Source: a virus. From it: a stretch of DNA of 45,889 bases. Within the stretch, counting starts at the first letter, position 1. Every line of letters begins with the position of its first letter. The stretch spans positions 1 through 45,889 of IMG/VR virus record IMGVR_UViG_3300008117_000212, one strand, 5' to 3'. The notes beneath the pieces are model-generated. The model ran no database searches. It was given only the letters and a program-made list of their open reading frames with translations, and was not told the DNA's origin. The translations under genes were made by a program, and so were the position numbers. Positions 31,630 through 39,718 of the stretch are shown here, one piece after another.

Positions 31630-33627
31630 ATGAAAAATGTTTTTATGTTTATTTTTACATTGTTAATTTCATTCGGATATTCCCAATGTAACCAATACTT
31701 TATATATGAGAGTTTCTCAACAGCATTGCCTACACAACAAGGGACATGGATAAATACTTCTGTTTTATATGGCACCACAGCAGCAACTGCTAGAACAGGA
31801 GCAAATTATCTTACATTCAATGCCCTCAATGATGCAATCCGTTTACCCCAAGTATCAAATCCAGGTGTATTAACATTTTATTATAGAAGAAGTTCAACAT
31901 CAACTGGTACTCCAAAATTTTCAGTAGAAACATCCCTAAATGGTACAACTTGGACAGAACGTTTAGCAGTAACAACTTTTTCCACTACATATGCTTTAGC
32001 ATCTGTTGATATAGGTGTATTAGGATTAACTAATGTTCATATTAGAATTATTGATAAACGTGCTTCGGGTACAGCTGAACGTTATATTGATGATTTGGGG
32101 TTAACATCTACCACTACAAGTTCAAATACATTAATGCCATTCTTGAGCTCATGTAGTTCAACATTAAACTCATCTTTTACATATTCAATATGTGATGATA
32201 CAGGACCGCAAGGAACGGGTTTAGGTGGTTATACTAATAATGTTAGTAGAACAGTAACATTAACCCCTTCAGATAATACAAAACGTTTAAGACTTACATT
32301 TTCCCATTTAGATTTAGAAACCAGTTATGACTATTTGTATGTATATGATGGAGCAAACACATCAGCAACATTACTAGCTACACTTAATGGAACAACAACA
32401 CCCTCAAATATAACTGCTACGAATGCTTCAGGTCAACTTACATTACTTTGGACAACAGATGTTTCAAATGTTGGGACATGGGGTGGATTTTTAGCTACAG
32501 TAACATCTATTACTTTACCAATCCCAACATGTATTTCATCACCAACAACTCCAACGGATGGTGCTACTAACATTGGATTAACCCCAACATTAAGTTGGCC
32601 ATCTGCTACCCATGCCACTACTTATGACGTTTATTTTGGAACAACATTACCTTCAACCCCAACAACAAATACTTCTTTAACATCATATTCACCAGGGACA
32701 TTATTAACAGGAACAACATATTATTGGAAAATAGTACCTAAAAATTCAGTAGAGGCAACTCCTAGTGGATGCAACACTTGGTCTTTCACAACATTCACAC
32801 CACCTTCAAATGATGATCCTAGTGGAGCAACTCAATTAACTGTAAATAGCAGCATAACATATTCAACATATACAAATTTATATTCTACAAATACCACAAC
32901 AGAATCTACGCCATCATGTGCTTCATATACAGGTGAGGATGTTTGGTTCAAAGTAACAGTTCCACCATGGAATGTAAATACCCTAGAATTTGATACACAA
33001 ACTGAAGATATTACAGATGGGGGGATGACAATTTATAGAGGAACTATTGGTTCGTTAACTGAAATTGAATGTGATGATGATGATAGTCCAAATGGATTAA
33101 TGCCATATATTACTAGATCGGATTTTGTGGCCAATGAAACAATTTACATCCGTTTTTGGGAATATGGGGGTGGAACAACGGGTACGTTTAAACTTTCAGT
33201 ATCAACAAACCAACCTTTACCTGTTGAACTTACTCTTTTTGATGGAATACCTTACCCTTTATTTAATGTTATTAAATGGACAACGGCTTCTGAACATAAC
33301 TCAAGTTATTTTGATCTAGAAAATAGTTTTGATGGTGAGAATTGGAAAATGATATCAAAAGTAAAATCCGCCGGAAATTCAACAACCGAACAAAAATACT
33401 CATTTATTGATTATAATCAACATCCTTTAAGTTATTATAGATTACAACAATATGATATTGATGGTCAATTTAAAACATATGGGCCGATTGTGGTGACAAA
33501 AAGTGTTGGTGACAAAAAAGTTGTTAAGTATATAAATTTACTTGGTCAAGAAATTAATCCAGATGAAACAAGTGGTGTTGTTATTGAAATTTATGAAGAT
33601 GGGTCTATAAGAAAAATGATAAGATAA
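31630..33627 (+). CDS. Secreted multidomain adhesin-like protein with T9SS C-terminal sorting domain
   Basis: The start is ATG 31630, which gives a clean signal peptide (MKNVFMFIFTLLISFGYSQ); an upstream ATG at 31573 would bury it. The 665-residue protein then has a jellyroll-like part (about 25-150) and a CUB-like domain (about 165-290; CDDTGPQGTGLGGY, SYDYLYVYDGANTSATLL). These are followed by an FnIII-like unit (PTDGATNIGLTPTLSWP to YYWKIVPKN) and a PPC-like unit with GEDVWFKVTVPP and acidic DDDD. The C-terminal ~145 residues include LPVELTLFDG, FNVIKWTTASEHNSSYFDLE, YYRLQQYDIDGQFKTYGP and KYINLLGQEI, ending IEIYEDGSIRKMIR, a T9SS sorting domain. Known T9SS cargo is exported across the outer membrane of gliding Bacteroidota. 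Finding it in a phage suggests host-derived cargo acting on the cell surface. Confidence 0.88.
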   Translation: MKNVFMFIFTLLISFGYSQCNQYFIYESFSTALPTQQGTWINTSVLYGTTAATARTGANYLTFNALNDAIRLPQVSNPGVLTFYYRRSSTSTGTPKFSVETSLNGTTWTERLAVTTFSTTYALASVDIGVLGLTNVHIRIIDKRASGTAERYIDDLGLTSTTTSSNTLMPFLSSCSSTLNSSFTYSICDDTGPQGTGLGGYTNNVSRTVTLTPSDNTKRLRLTFSHLDLETSYDYLYVYDGANTSATLLATLNGTTTPSNITATNASGQLTLLWTTDVSNVGTWGGFLATVTSITLPIPTCISSPTTPTDGATNIGLTPTLSWPSATHATTYDVYFGTTLPSTPTTNTSLTSYSPGTLLTGTTYYWKIVPKNSVEATPSGCNTWSFTTFTPPSNDDPSGATQLTVNSSITYSTYTNLYSTNTTTESTPSCASYTGEDVWFKVTVPPWNVNTLEFDTQTEDITDGGMTIYRGTIGSLTEIECDDDDSPNGLMPYITRSDFVANETIYIRFWEYGGGTTGTFKLSVSTNQPLPVELTLFDGIPYPLFNVIKWTTASEHNSSYFDLENSFDGENWKMISKVKSAGNSTTEQKYSFIDYNQHPLSYYRLQQYDIDGQFKTYGPIVVTKSVGDKKVVKYINLLGQEINPDETSGVVIEIYEDGSIRKMIR

Positions 33628-34089
33628 ATGTTAAAATGGGATATATTTGAAAGGTTGTTTACATCGGGTTTAGCTATGTTACAACCTTTTATTATTTATA
33701 TGACCATTGGTGATCAATTTGCCATTTCACACTCCTGGAACACATCTTTACAACCCCTATTCATAATCACAAACGCCCTTGTTAGTTTTTTCTTTTTTAA
33801 ATTGGAGAAATGGAGAATTCCAGCTTTACTTCTTTTGTTATTGACGGCATTCCCGGTTTGTGACTATTTTTGGTTACACAATATTTTTGCCATATTATTT
33901 TTTATATTTTCTGGTATTTCATTGTGGTCAATTAAAAGGATGAGGTATTACTTTTTCATATTTTTATGTTCACTTATTTTTATTTTTAATGGGTTATTTT
34001 GGTCGGAAACGTTTGGGATTATAACCCTCGCAACCTATCACTTACATTTATTATTGTACAGATATTTATTAAGTAAGAAAAGACACTAA
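33628..34089 (+). CDS. Hypothetical multi-pass membrane protein
   Basis: The 153-residue protein is mostly hydrophobic with four or five segments (LAMLQPFIIYMTIGDQFAI; PLFIITNALVSFFFF; IPALLLLLLTAFPVCDYFWL; IFAILFFIFSGISLW; YFFIFLCSLIFIFNGLFW). Positively charged loops contain KLEKWR and SIKRMR. No family is recognised. The ATG directly follows the TAA of the T9SS gene and the end overlaps the next start by 1 nt (TAATG), so the three genes form one operon. An inner-membrane location is expected; whether it relates to the secreted product is unknown. Confidence 0.75.
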   Translation: MLKWDIFERLFTSGLAMLQPFIIYMTIGDQFAISHSWNTSLQPLFIITNALVSFFFFKLEKWRIPALLLLLLTAFPVCDYFWLHNIFAILFFIFSGISLWSIKRMRYYFFIFLCSLIFIFNGLFWSETFGIITLATYHLHLLLYRYLLSKKRH

Positions 34090-34802
34090 TGGATATTAAA
34101 AAAATAATAGAGGAAGTTTTAAATGAGGTAAATTCAAGTAGGTACGCTGGTTCCTATAACGGACCATTAACGATGGGTGAGATTGATTGGAAAAAAGAAA
34201 CATTAGGTCCTTTTACCACAAAAGTTTCTGATTTTTTTAATGCTGAACTTCAATATGATAGTTATGATGGGTCATTAGATTCACATAAGAAAGATAGAAA
34301 AAAATTGGAGGCTAAATCAAAAAAAATATCAAAATACAATAAAACCCACCATCAGTTAAATGATGATGATGGTAATCCGATTAATCCAACACCCGGTAAA
34401 GGTCAGAAAATCGTTCCAATAGTTAGAGAATGGGTTGAGTTAGATGAAATATCATTAACTGAAGATTTGGCTGTTTGGTTTGGGAAAAAGAAAAAACCAA
34501 AAGGTTCTTCACAACCAAAAGGTCCGTGGGTTAATATCTGTAGAAAAGTTGATGGTAAACATCCCCCTTGTGGTAGACCAGATACCAGTAAGGGTGGTTA
34601 TCCAAAATGTAGAGCTGCCGGTGTTGCTGGAAAAATGAGTGATTCTGAAAAAAGGTCAGCTTGCCAACAAAAAAGAAAAGCTGAGAAAAAAGACACACAA
34701 ACAGGTAAAGGTCAAAAACCGGTTATGGTTTCCTACAAACCAAAAAAGACTCAAAATGAGTCTTTGGATATTTTAATACAACAAATATTATCGGTTATTT
34801 AA
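34089..34802 (+). CDS. Tagged protein with Cys-rich WVNICR...CGR...CR domain
   Basis: The 237-residue protein begins MDIKKIIEEVLNEVNSSRYA, an amphipathic helix with an LxE site (L11-N-E13), like a short targeting tag. The C-terminal half has a basic domain, GPWVNICRKVDGKHPPCGRP then GGYPKCRAAG and KRSACQQKRKAEKKD, with four Cys that could bind zinc. Domains with this spacing are common in phages and giant viruses, but I cannot name the family with certainty. The basic domain suggests nucleic-acid binding. The last residues (ESLDILIQQILSVI) form another short helix. The gene overlaps the membrane-protein gene by 1 nt and ends facing the HNH gene. Confidence 0.75.
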   Translation: MDIKKIIEEVLNEVNSSRYAGSYNGPLTMGEIDWKKETLGPFTTKVSDFFNAELQYDSYDGSLDSHKKDRKKLEAKSKKISKYNKTHHQLNDDDGNPINPTPGKGQKIVPIVREWVELDEISLTEDLAVWFGKKKKPKGSSQPKGPWVNICRKVDGKHPPCGRPDTSKGGYPKCRAAGVAGKMSDSEKRSACQQKRKAEKKDTQTGKGQKPVMVSYKPKKTQNESLDILIQQILSVI

Positions 34803-34807
34803 CAATT

Positions 34808-35713
34808 TTAGTCTAACATTAATATTTTATATTCACATTTCCAACCTTTATAGTGTTTTAATTCACCTTTACCTACTCTATGTAATACACTATCGTTTAG
34901 ATTATGTTCCACACAAAAATTTCTCAAAGAAGTTAGATTGAATACATCCCCATTTGGTGATGTTAATTTATAAACTCTTTTTTCAATTGTTTCATTTTTA
35001 CTTCTGTTTAAAACTATTAAACCTTTTTGTACATTTCTTTTTATTTTTTTTCTGGCAGAACGCAAAGTATTTTGATTAATATTATTCTGTCTACAATATT
35101 CGTGTAAATTTTTGACAACGGTTTCATTTAAATTTTCATCATAAATTACAAATTCATCTTTAGTGTCTAATTCCTGTATTTTATTTTTTAAATTAGTAAT
35201 TTCACAATTTAATTTAGACTCTTCTGATTTACCATTAAATAATAAAGAAATAAAGTTCTGCCAAATATCAACACTTGTTTCATTTCTTCCGATATTAGCA
35301 GCATAACAAGTTAAAACAACATTGTCTTTAGTATAACCTTTAAATCTATCTAATCTATCTATCGAAGGTTGTTGTGGGTGTTTATTTGTTAGTGTTGGGA
35401 TTAAAGGAACATTAAACCAATAACATAATCCACCTTGATTTTGATAAACTTCAAGAATTTCATCAACAGTTAATGTATTTTCAAAATTTCTTCTTTTTGT
35501 TGAATGTAATAAATCGTTAGCCCATAATCTCAATTTTCTTTCTTGTGATTTTAGTTTTTCTTTTTCAATATTTTTTGGGTCTTGTCTGTACTTTTTTTTG
35601 TTGATTCTACCTCGTAATTTGTGGTGATATTTACACAATAAACTTTTTTGTGAAGTATAAAATTCACTTAATGGTTTTAGTTCATTACATTCTTTACAAT
35701 ACTTTGTTTCCAT
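34808..35713 (-). CDS. HNH-type homing endonuclease with C-terminal DNA-binding repeats
   Basis: From ATG 35713 the protein has 301 residues; an ATG two codons upstream (35719) overlaps the promoter-like motif CATATTTATGT (35716-35726) and is less likely. It begins with a zinc-binding Cys pair (YCKECNELKPLSEFY) plus a later C..H. It then has a basic region, and an HNH-like core with GGLCYWFNVPL, QPSIDRLDRFKGYTKDNVVL and NIGRNE. After a coiled coil (LNCEITNLKNKIQELD) come two related motifs (YDENLNETVVKNLHEYCRQN; LTSPNGDVFNLTSLRNFCVE), the second ending HYKGWKCEY. These are NUMOD/IENR-like DNA-binding units. It fits a free-standing homing endonuclease and sits at the switch between the two transcription directions. 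Confidence 0.82.
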   Translation of the reverse strand: METKYCKECNELKPLSEFYTSQKSLLCKYHHKLRGRINKKKYRQDPKNIEKEKLKSQERKLRLWANDLLHSTKRRNFENTLTVDEILEVYQNQGGLCYWFNVPLIPTLTNKHPQQPSIDRLDRFKGYTKDNVVLTCYAANIGRNETSVDIWQNFISLLFNGKSEESKLNCEITNLKNKIQELDTKDEFVIYDENLNETVVKNLHEYCRQNNINQNTLRSARKKIKRNVQKGLIVLNRSKNETIEKRVYKLTSPNGDVFNLTSLRNFCVEHNLNDSVLHRVGKGELKHYKGWKCEYKILMLD

Positions 35714-35758
35714 ATACATAAATATGTGGAATTTGGGTAAAGTGTCTAAATCTGTAAA

Positions 35759-36190
35759 TTATTTTTTTGTCCACTTACCACCTTTTGAGTTATATCTCTT
35801 AACTGCGGCACCATTACAATAAGCACTAGGACATACATCATAACGTTGTCTAGCCCAAGCTAAAGATTGTTGCCATAATTTTTTATTTGTTGCAACATTC
35901 TTTTTTTTCTTACCCTCCTCAATCATATCTTCATCATATGAATCATCACCTTTAACTTCATTCATAATAAAATCAAAAACCTGATCCATATTGTTTTTTG
36001 CTTCAGCGATATGATCTTGAGCCCAATCGTGACCATTTTCCAAAATGGATTCAATTTGATTTTCATCCATTTCAAGTAACATTTCACATTGTCTTTTCAT
36101 TTGTTCAAGATTTTGAAAAAACATATATCTATTTGACCCGTATTTCTCCTCTAAGAGGACTTTTTTTATAATTCTATCCAATTCCATCAC
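35759..36190 (-). CDS. Small tagged protein with PSAY-type C-terminal domain
   Basis: The 143-residue protein begins MMELDRIIKKVLLEEKYGSN, an amphipathic helix with an LxE site (L12-L-E14) resembling the shorter head-targeting tag of the gene at 34089. The middle is acidic and helical. The C-terminal ~35 residues (LAWARQRYDVCPSAYCNGAA, then VKRYNSKGGKWTKK) match a small basic motif frequent in T4-like phages and giant viruses (A-R-x-x-Y-x-V-x-PSAY-N). Its role is unknown; a DNA-associated internal protein is a reasonable guess. It follows a 59-residue gene on the same strand by only 1 bp. Confidence 0.75.
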   Translation of the reverse strand: MMELDRIIKKVLLEEKYGSNRYMFFQNLEQMKRQCEMLLEMDENQIESILENGHDWAQDHIAEAKNNMDQVFDFIMNEVKGDDSYDEDMIEEGKKKKNVATNKKLWQQSLAWARQRYDVCPSAYCNGAAVKRYNSKGGKWTKK

Positions 36191-36191
36191 T

Positions 36192-36371
36192 TTATGAATT
36201 TAAACCAGTAGGACCACCCAAAGTGACCATATTTAATTGAACAACAGTTCCACCTGTTAAGTCAGAATAAACTGGATGAGGTGGGTTTAATGTTACCACT
36301 GTAGTTCCACCTGATCCGTCACATATTTGTTCACAAAATGTGGTTTCTGTATTTGCGCTTGTTTGTGCCAT
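36192..36371 (-). CDS. Small (59-residue) hypothetical virion-type protein
   Basis: The minus-strand frame from ATG 36371 to TAA (36192-36194) encodes 59 residues: MAQTSANTETTFCEQICDGS, then GGTTVVTLNPPHPVYSDLTG, then GGTVVQLNMVTLGGPTGLNS. The start has the usual A/T-rich context (AATAATTAATT). It fills the gap between the structural gene at 36385 and the tagged gene at 35759, with only 13 and 1 bp of spacing. The composition (Thr, Gly, Val, beta-prone, two Cys) is that of a small virion decoration or tail component. No homologue is recognised. Confidence 0.6.
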   Translation of the reverse strand: MAQTSANTETTFCEQICDGSGGTTVVTLNPPHPVYSDLTGGTVVQLNMVTLGGPTGLNS

Positions 36372-36384
36372 AATTAATTATTTT

Positions 36385-37839
36385 TTACTTTTTATTCACA
36401 ATTTGAAATTGTAGTTCTCTTTTATAAGTATCTATATTTTTGTCGGATACCACTTTTATATCAATAAAATATTCATTTGGTAATTTATCTCTTGTGTCAA
36501 AAACAAAATAATGTCCGTCCGTTGTTTGGTTAATTCTTGTCCAATCTTGAACTTGAACTTCCGTATTTCCACCCTCTTTAACATATACCCTATAATAGGG
36601 TTGAACATCATTTAAAACACTTTTTGATGAGTAAGCTTGTTTGATGGTAACATTAACCTTTCTTACGTCCGTATTTAATATTTTTTCACTTTGTTTTATA
36701 CCATCAAATGAAAAACCAAATATCTTTGGATTTTCGGTGGTCGTCCCGATTTGGAATTTCTTTGATTTTTCAACTAGGGCGAATTCATTTTCAATGTCAC
36801 CAAATAACTCACCATTTATGGTTATATTTCTCCATACATCATAATAAAGACAAGGAGCATTTTGACAACTAATCGGAGGTACCGTAACTTTATAGACTCC
36901 ACTTGAAACCAAACAAGATTGAAGTGAAGCAAAAACAACATTTTCTTGGTTGTCAATAATATCAACTGTTGGTGCTGAATCAAACATAATTGGTGTACCG
37001 TTGTTGTAACCATATAAATAAAGTTCATTTGTTAGATTACAGACGAAATTATTTCTATTATCAGTGATAAGGTCATCATAATTTGTTTCCAAATAAGGTT
37101 CATAAAATGTTTGTGTGTGCGGCGAGAAAAATCCAACGGAGTAATTCTCTGTCATTCCAGAAATATTTTCAACTTCTGGGTAATAAGCTATCCCCCAACC
37201 AGTAACACCAGTTAATGTTCCATCAAGTATTGAGTTAATTTCATTTGTCATATCAAACTCAATATCTTCGTTTCCAAACTCAAAATGTTGTGTATCAACA
37301 ATTGTAAGTCCAGAATAATTTATACCACTCCCAGTTACTGAGTTTGTATTATCATAAAGCCCTGGGGTTGTCCAATTACTGATGGTTGTTGTTTGGAACC
37401 AATTTGATGGTCTATCAGAAAAAGACCTATCATTTAAGTTTGTAATTTGAAAATTATAATAATCATATCCAACCCCAGAATCCCACATTTGATTATCCGG
37501 AATCCTAAAAAGTATCAAATCAAAAGATGTTGCCCTTCTTCTACCTTGTGATGTTTTATCATTTAATAATTCATCATCAAAAGATGAGGTATTTGTCATT
37601 TTAAGTGTGTGTGTAATACCCGAAAATCCGGTACAACCAGTTGAAATAAATCCTGTATTTATCTTTTGTTGTAGTAAATTTAAATCAACATTAAAAATGT
37701 ACCTACTAAACCCAAATGGAATCCCAACATTGTCTAATTTCCCATAAAATAGTTCAACTATTGGATTTCTACTCGTGTTGGTGTAGGAATTGAATAATAT
37801 AGTATTTGACTTATCAAAATAAGATTTGTGAATTGACAT
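36385..37839 (-). CDS. Structural protein (probable tail/neck or baseplate component)
   Basis: The 484-residue protein begins MSIHKSYFDKSNTILFNSYT and is beta-rich with many aromatic and Asn residues. It contains segments such as SGGINYSGLTIVD-like turns (GSGINYSGLTIVDTQHFEFG), GWGIAYYPEVENISGMTENY and, near the end, PYYRVYVKEGGNTEVQVQDW and a DTRDKLPNEYFIDIKV strand. No enzyme motif, signal peptide or membrane helix is visible. It lies immediately downstream of the gp5-like baseplate gene with a promoter-like motif between them, so a virion role is likely. The exact component cannot be named. Confidence 0.65.
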   Translation of the reverse strand: MSIHKSYFDKSNTILFNSYTNTSRNPIVELFYGKLDNVGIPFGFSRYIFNVDLNLLQQKINTGFISTGCTGFSGITHTLKMTNTSSFDDELLNDKTSQGRRRATSFDLILFRIPDNQMWDSGVGYDYYNFQITNLNDRSFSDRPSNWFQTTTISNWTTPGLYDNTNSVTGSGINYSGLTIVDTQHFEFGNEDIEFDMTNEINSILDGTLTGVTGWGIAYYPEVENISGMTENYSVGFFSPHTQTFYEPYLETNYDDLITDNRNNFVCNLTNELYLYGYNNGTPIMFDSAPTVDIIDNQENVVFASLQSCLVSSGVYKVTVPPISCQNAPCLYYDVWRNITINGELFGDIENEFALVEKSKKFQIGTTTENPKIFGFSFDGIKQSEKILNTDVRKVNVTIKQAYSSKSVLNDVQPYYRVYVKEGGNTEVQVQDWTRINQTTDGHYFVFDTRDKLPNEYFIDIKVVSDKNIDTYKRELQFQIVNKK

Positions 37840-37850
37840 AATTCGTTTTA

Positions 37851-37862
37851 CTAATAAATACT
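37851..37862 (-). promoter_or_regulatory. Putative phage promoter motif AGTATTTATTAG
   Basis: Minus-strand variant of the motif, 11 nt upstream of the ATG at 37839. Confidence 0.35.
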
Positions 37863-39520
37863 TAGTTAATACGAATATTACTATTTAAAACTTTTTGGTA
37901 TGCTTCCAACATCTTTTTTAACAATTCGTCGGTTGAGGTCCCATCATATGAAACCGAAGATGGTGGTAATAATGGATAAGGATGTACGTGACTAACCAAG
38001 AACCCAACAATTGATTCAAGTAATTCCAAAAGTTCCTCGCCTCTAACCATTGATGAAGTACTAGGTATCACATTTTGTGACAGACTATTTTGATCAAACT
38101 TATAGGAAGGATTCGGTATTGAGTCGTCGTTATTTTTGGATATGTTTTCTTTTTTATCTTTATCGGCTTCAAATTTAACTTTTTGTTTCCCTGGTATTTG
38201 TGGTGTTTCATTTGATAATAAAAAGATTTGACTTGCCCCTAATATACCTACTGAATTATCCTGAAGTTCATTTGTGATTTGAACTCTTTTTTCTTTTTTT
38301 GGTTTAAATGGTATGTCTGGACTAAATTTGGCATCCAACACCAATCCATAACCAGGACTGATATCTGTTGCGGTCACAAATATACTATTAACCAATAATT
38401 GCATATTTGAATAAGGTACTAATTCTAGTGATCCTTGAAGTGGGTTACTTTTTAATATGTCCCTTATTCGTTTTGATGGTCTATAATAGAATGGGAATTG
38501 GAGACTATCAACTGAACTGTTATTATTAGCTGTTGTTGTTCCGTCTGGTAAATTTGACAATATTAATGTTGGGTTATTAACTAGTGTGATAATATTATCT
38601 ATTATTAATTTTTTAAACTCATTTAAACTATAAGCAATATCAACATTAATTATTTTTATTTTTGATGGAGTAAATCCACTTAATTCGGTATCATATGTGA
38701 ATGATTGTGTCCTTGTCCTTGCGTCGTTTTCTTTTGGTAATTGATATATTGTGATATTCCCAGTAAACATCTGAGGTACACTTTCTGGGTTGTAAATGTC
38801 ATATTCAATAAGGTATTTAATTTGTCTATCGGTACTTTCTAATTTATAAATTGTTTCCTCTGGTCCGACAATTGTTTTTGTTGCAAATTTGGATAATTGT
38901 AAGAATGCTCTATTTGCGTCAATAATTGGGATGTCTTGATTATCTGAATCGTATTTGTGTTTTCCGGCCCTTAAAAGAACATCATTGTTTTTTAAAATTA
39001 AATCCGTTGTACCTCTACCCTTGATTCCGACATCGGTTGGTTCAGCAAAAACACCCTTATATTCTCCCTTACGAAAAGAACCGTCAAGGTTTTTCATTGC
39101 TGGATATTTCCTTCGGTCGTTTTGTTTACCAGAACTTAAATGTGTCCTTGATGAATCATAATCTTCAAAATCTATTTTGGTTGGTGAGGAAAAGGGAGCA
39201 ACAATATAAAACCTATCACTTATATTTTTCTTTGCGTTACTATAATAAATAAGCATTACCCTTTCATCTTTTTGTGGAACTTGATTCACAAAATAGGGTA
39301 AAAAAGGTAAGAAAATTAATGGATCAACTGGTGACCATTTACCATTATCGGTATTGGTACTTTTTTCGTCAAAAAGTTGATTAGAACCCTCAAGAGCCGA
39401 TAAATTATCGTTGTCTGGTTGTACCCGGATTCTACCCAACATTAAGGGGTCATCACTATCAACAACACGTCCATAAAAAACATTTCTGTTAAACTGTAAA
39501 AATTCTAAACTTTCACTCAT
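37862..39520 (-). CDS. Baseplate hub/spike OB-fold protein (gp5-like)
   Basis: The 552-residue protein starts with an OB-fold domain as in T4 gp5 and gpV-type spike proteins: FYGRVVDSDDPLMLGRIRVQ, DPLIFLPFLPYFVNQVPQKD and ERVMLIYYS (residues 14-95). A long beta-rich middle follows. The end has LLESIVGFLVSHVHPYPLLP and PSSVSYDGTSTDELLKKMLE, a HVHP motif common in baseplate proteins of T4-like marine phages. No lysozyme domain is present. It would form part of the central hub that pierces the envelope. It overlaps the next upstream gene in an ATGA (39517-39520). Confidence 0.75.
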   Translation of the reverse strand: MSESLEFLQFNRNVFYGRVVDSDDPLMLGRIRVQPDNDNLSALEGSNQLFDEKSTNTDNGKWSPVDPLIFLPFLPYFVNQVPQKDERVMLIYYSNAKKNISDRFYIVAPFSSPTKIDFEDYDSSRTHLSSGKQNDRRKYPAMKNLDGSFRKGEYKGVFAEPTDVGIKGRGTTDLILKNNDVLLRAGKHKYDSDNQDIPIIDANRAFLQLSKFATKTIVGPEETIYKLESTDRQIKYLIEYDIYNPESVPQMFTGNITIYQLPKENDARTRTQSFTYDTELSGFTPSKIKIINVDIAYSLNEFKKLIIDNIITLVNNPTLILSNLPDGTTTANNNSSVDSLQFPFYYRPSKRIRDILKSNPLQGSLELVPYSNMQLLVNSIFVTATDISPGYGLVLDAKFSPDIPFKPKKEKRVQITNELQDNSVGILGASQIFLLSNETPQIPGKQKVKFEADKDKKENISKNNDDSIPNPSYKFDQNSLSQNVIPSTSSMVRGEELLELLESIVGFLVSHVHPYPLLPPSSVSYDGTSTDELLKKMLEAYQKVLNSNIRIN

Positions 39521-39717
39521 TGTTTAATTCTACTATTAATTTCTTCCAATAATTTATTATAACTAATTTCTGTAGAATCTAAATGGTGTGTTAGCTTAAC
39601 AATCAATTCTTTTGTTTTGTTAAAATCTTCATATAAAAAATCCAACACTTGAATTAAATCTTTGTTTGATTTTTTCTTGTAATTTTTTAAAACTTCTTGT
39701 ATTTTTTCTTGTTCCAT
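39517..39717 (-). CDS. Small coiled-coil protein in baseplate operon
   Basis: The 66-residue protein (MEQEKIQEVLKNYKKKSNKD to NKLLEEINSRIKQ) is all helical and probably a coiled coil. It starts 1 bp after the large gene at 39719 and ends by overlapping the gp5-like start in an ATGA, so it is coupled to both. Its size and position suggest a tail assembly chaperone or small baseplate subunit; no family is recognised. Confidence 0.7.
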   Translation of the reverse strand: MEQEKIQEVLKNYKKKSNKDLIQVLDFLYEDFNKTKELIVKLTHHLDSTEISYNKLLEEINSRIKQ

Positions 39718-39718
39718 A

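Noticed and set aside
31533-31778. Minus-strand frame of 81 residues
   Set aside because: It lies antisense to the leader and signal peptide of the T9SS gene and has no independent support.
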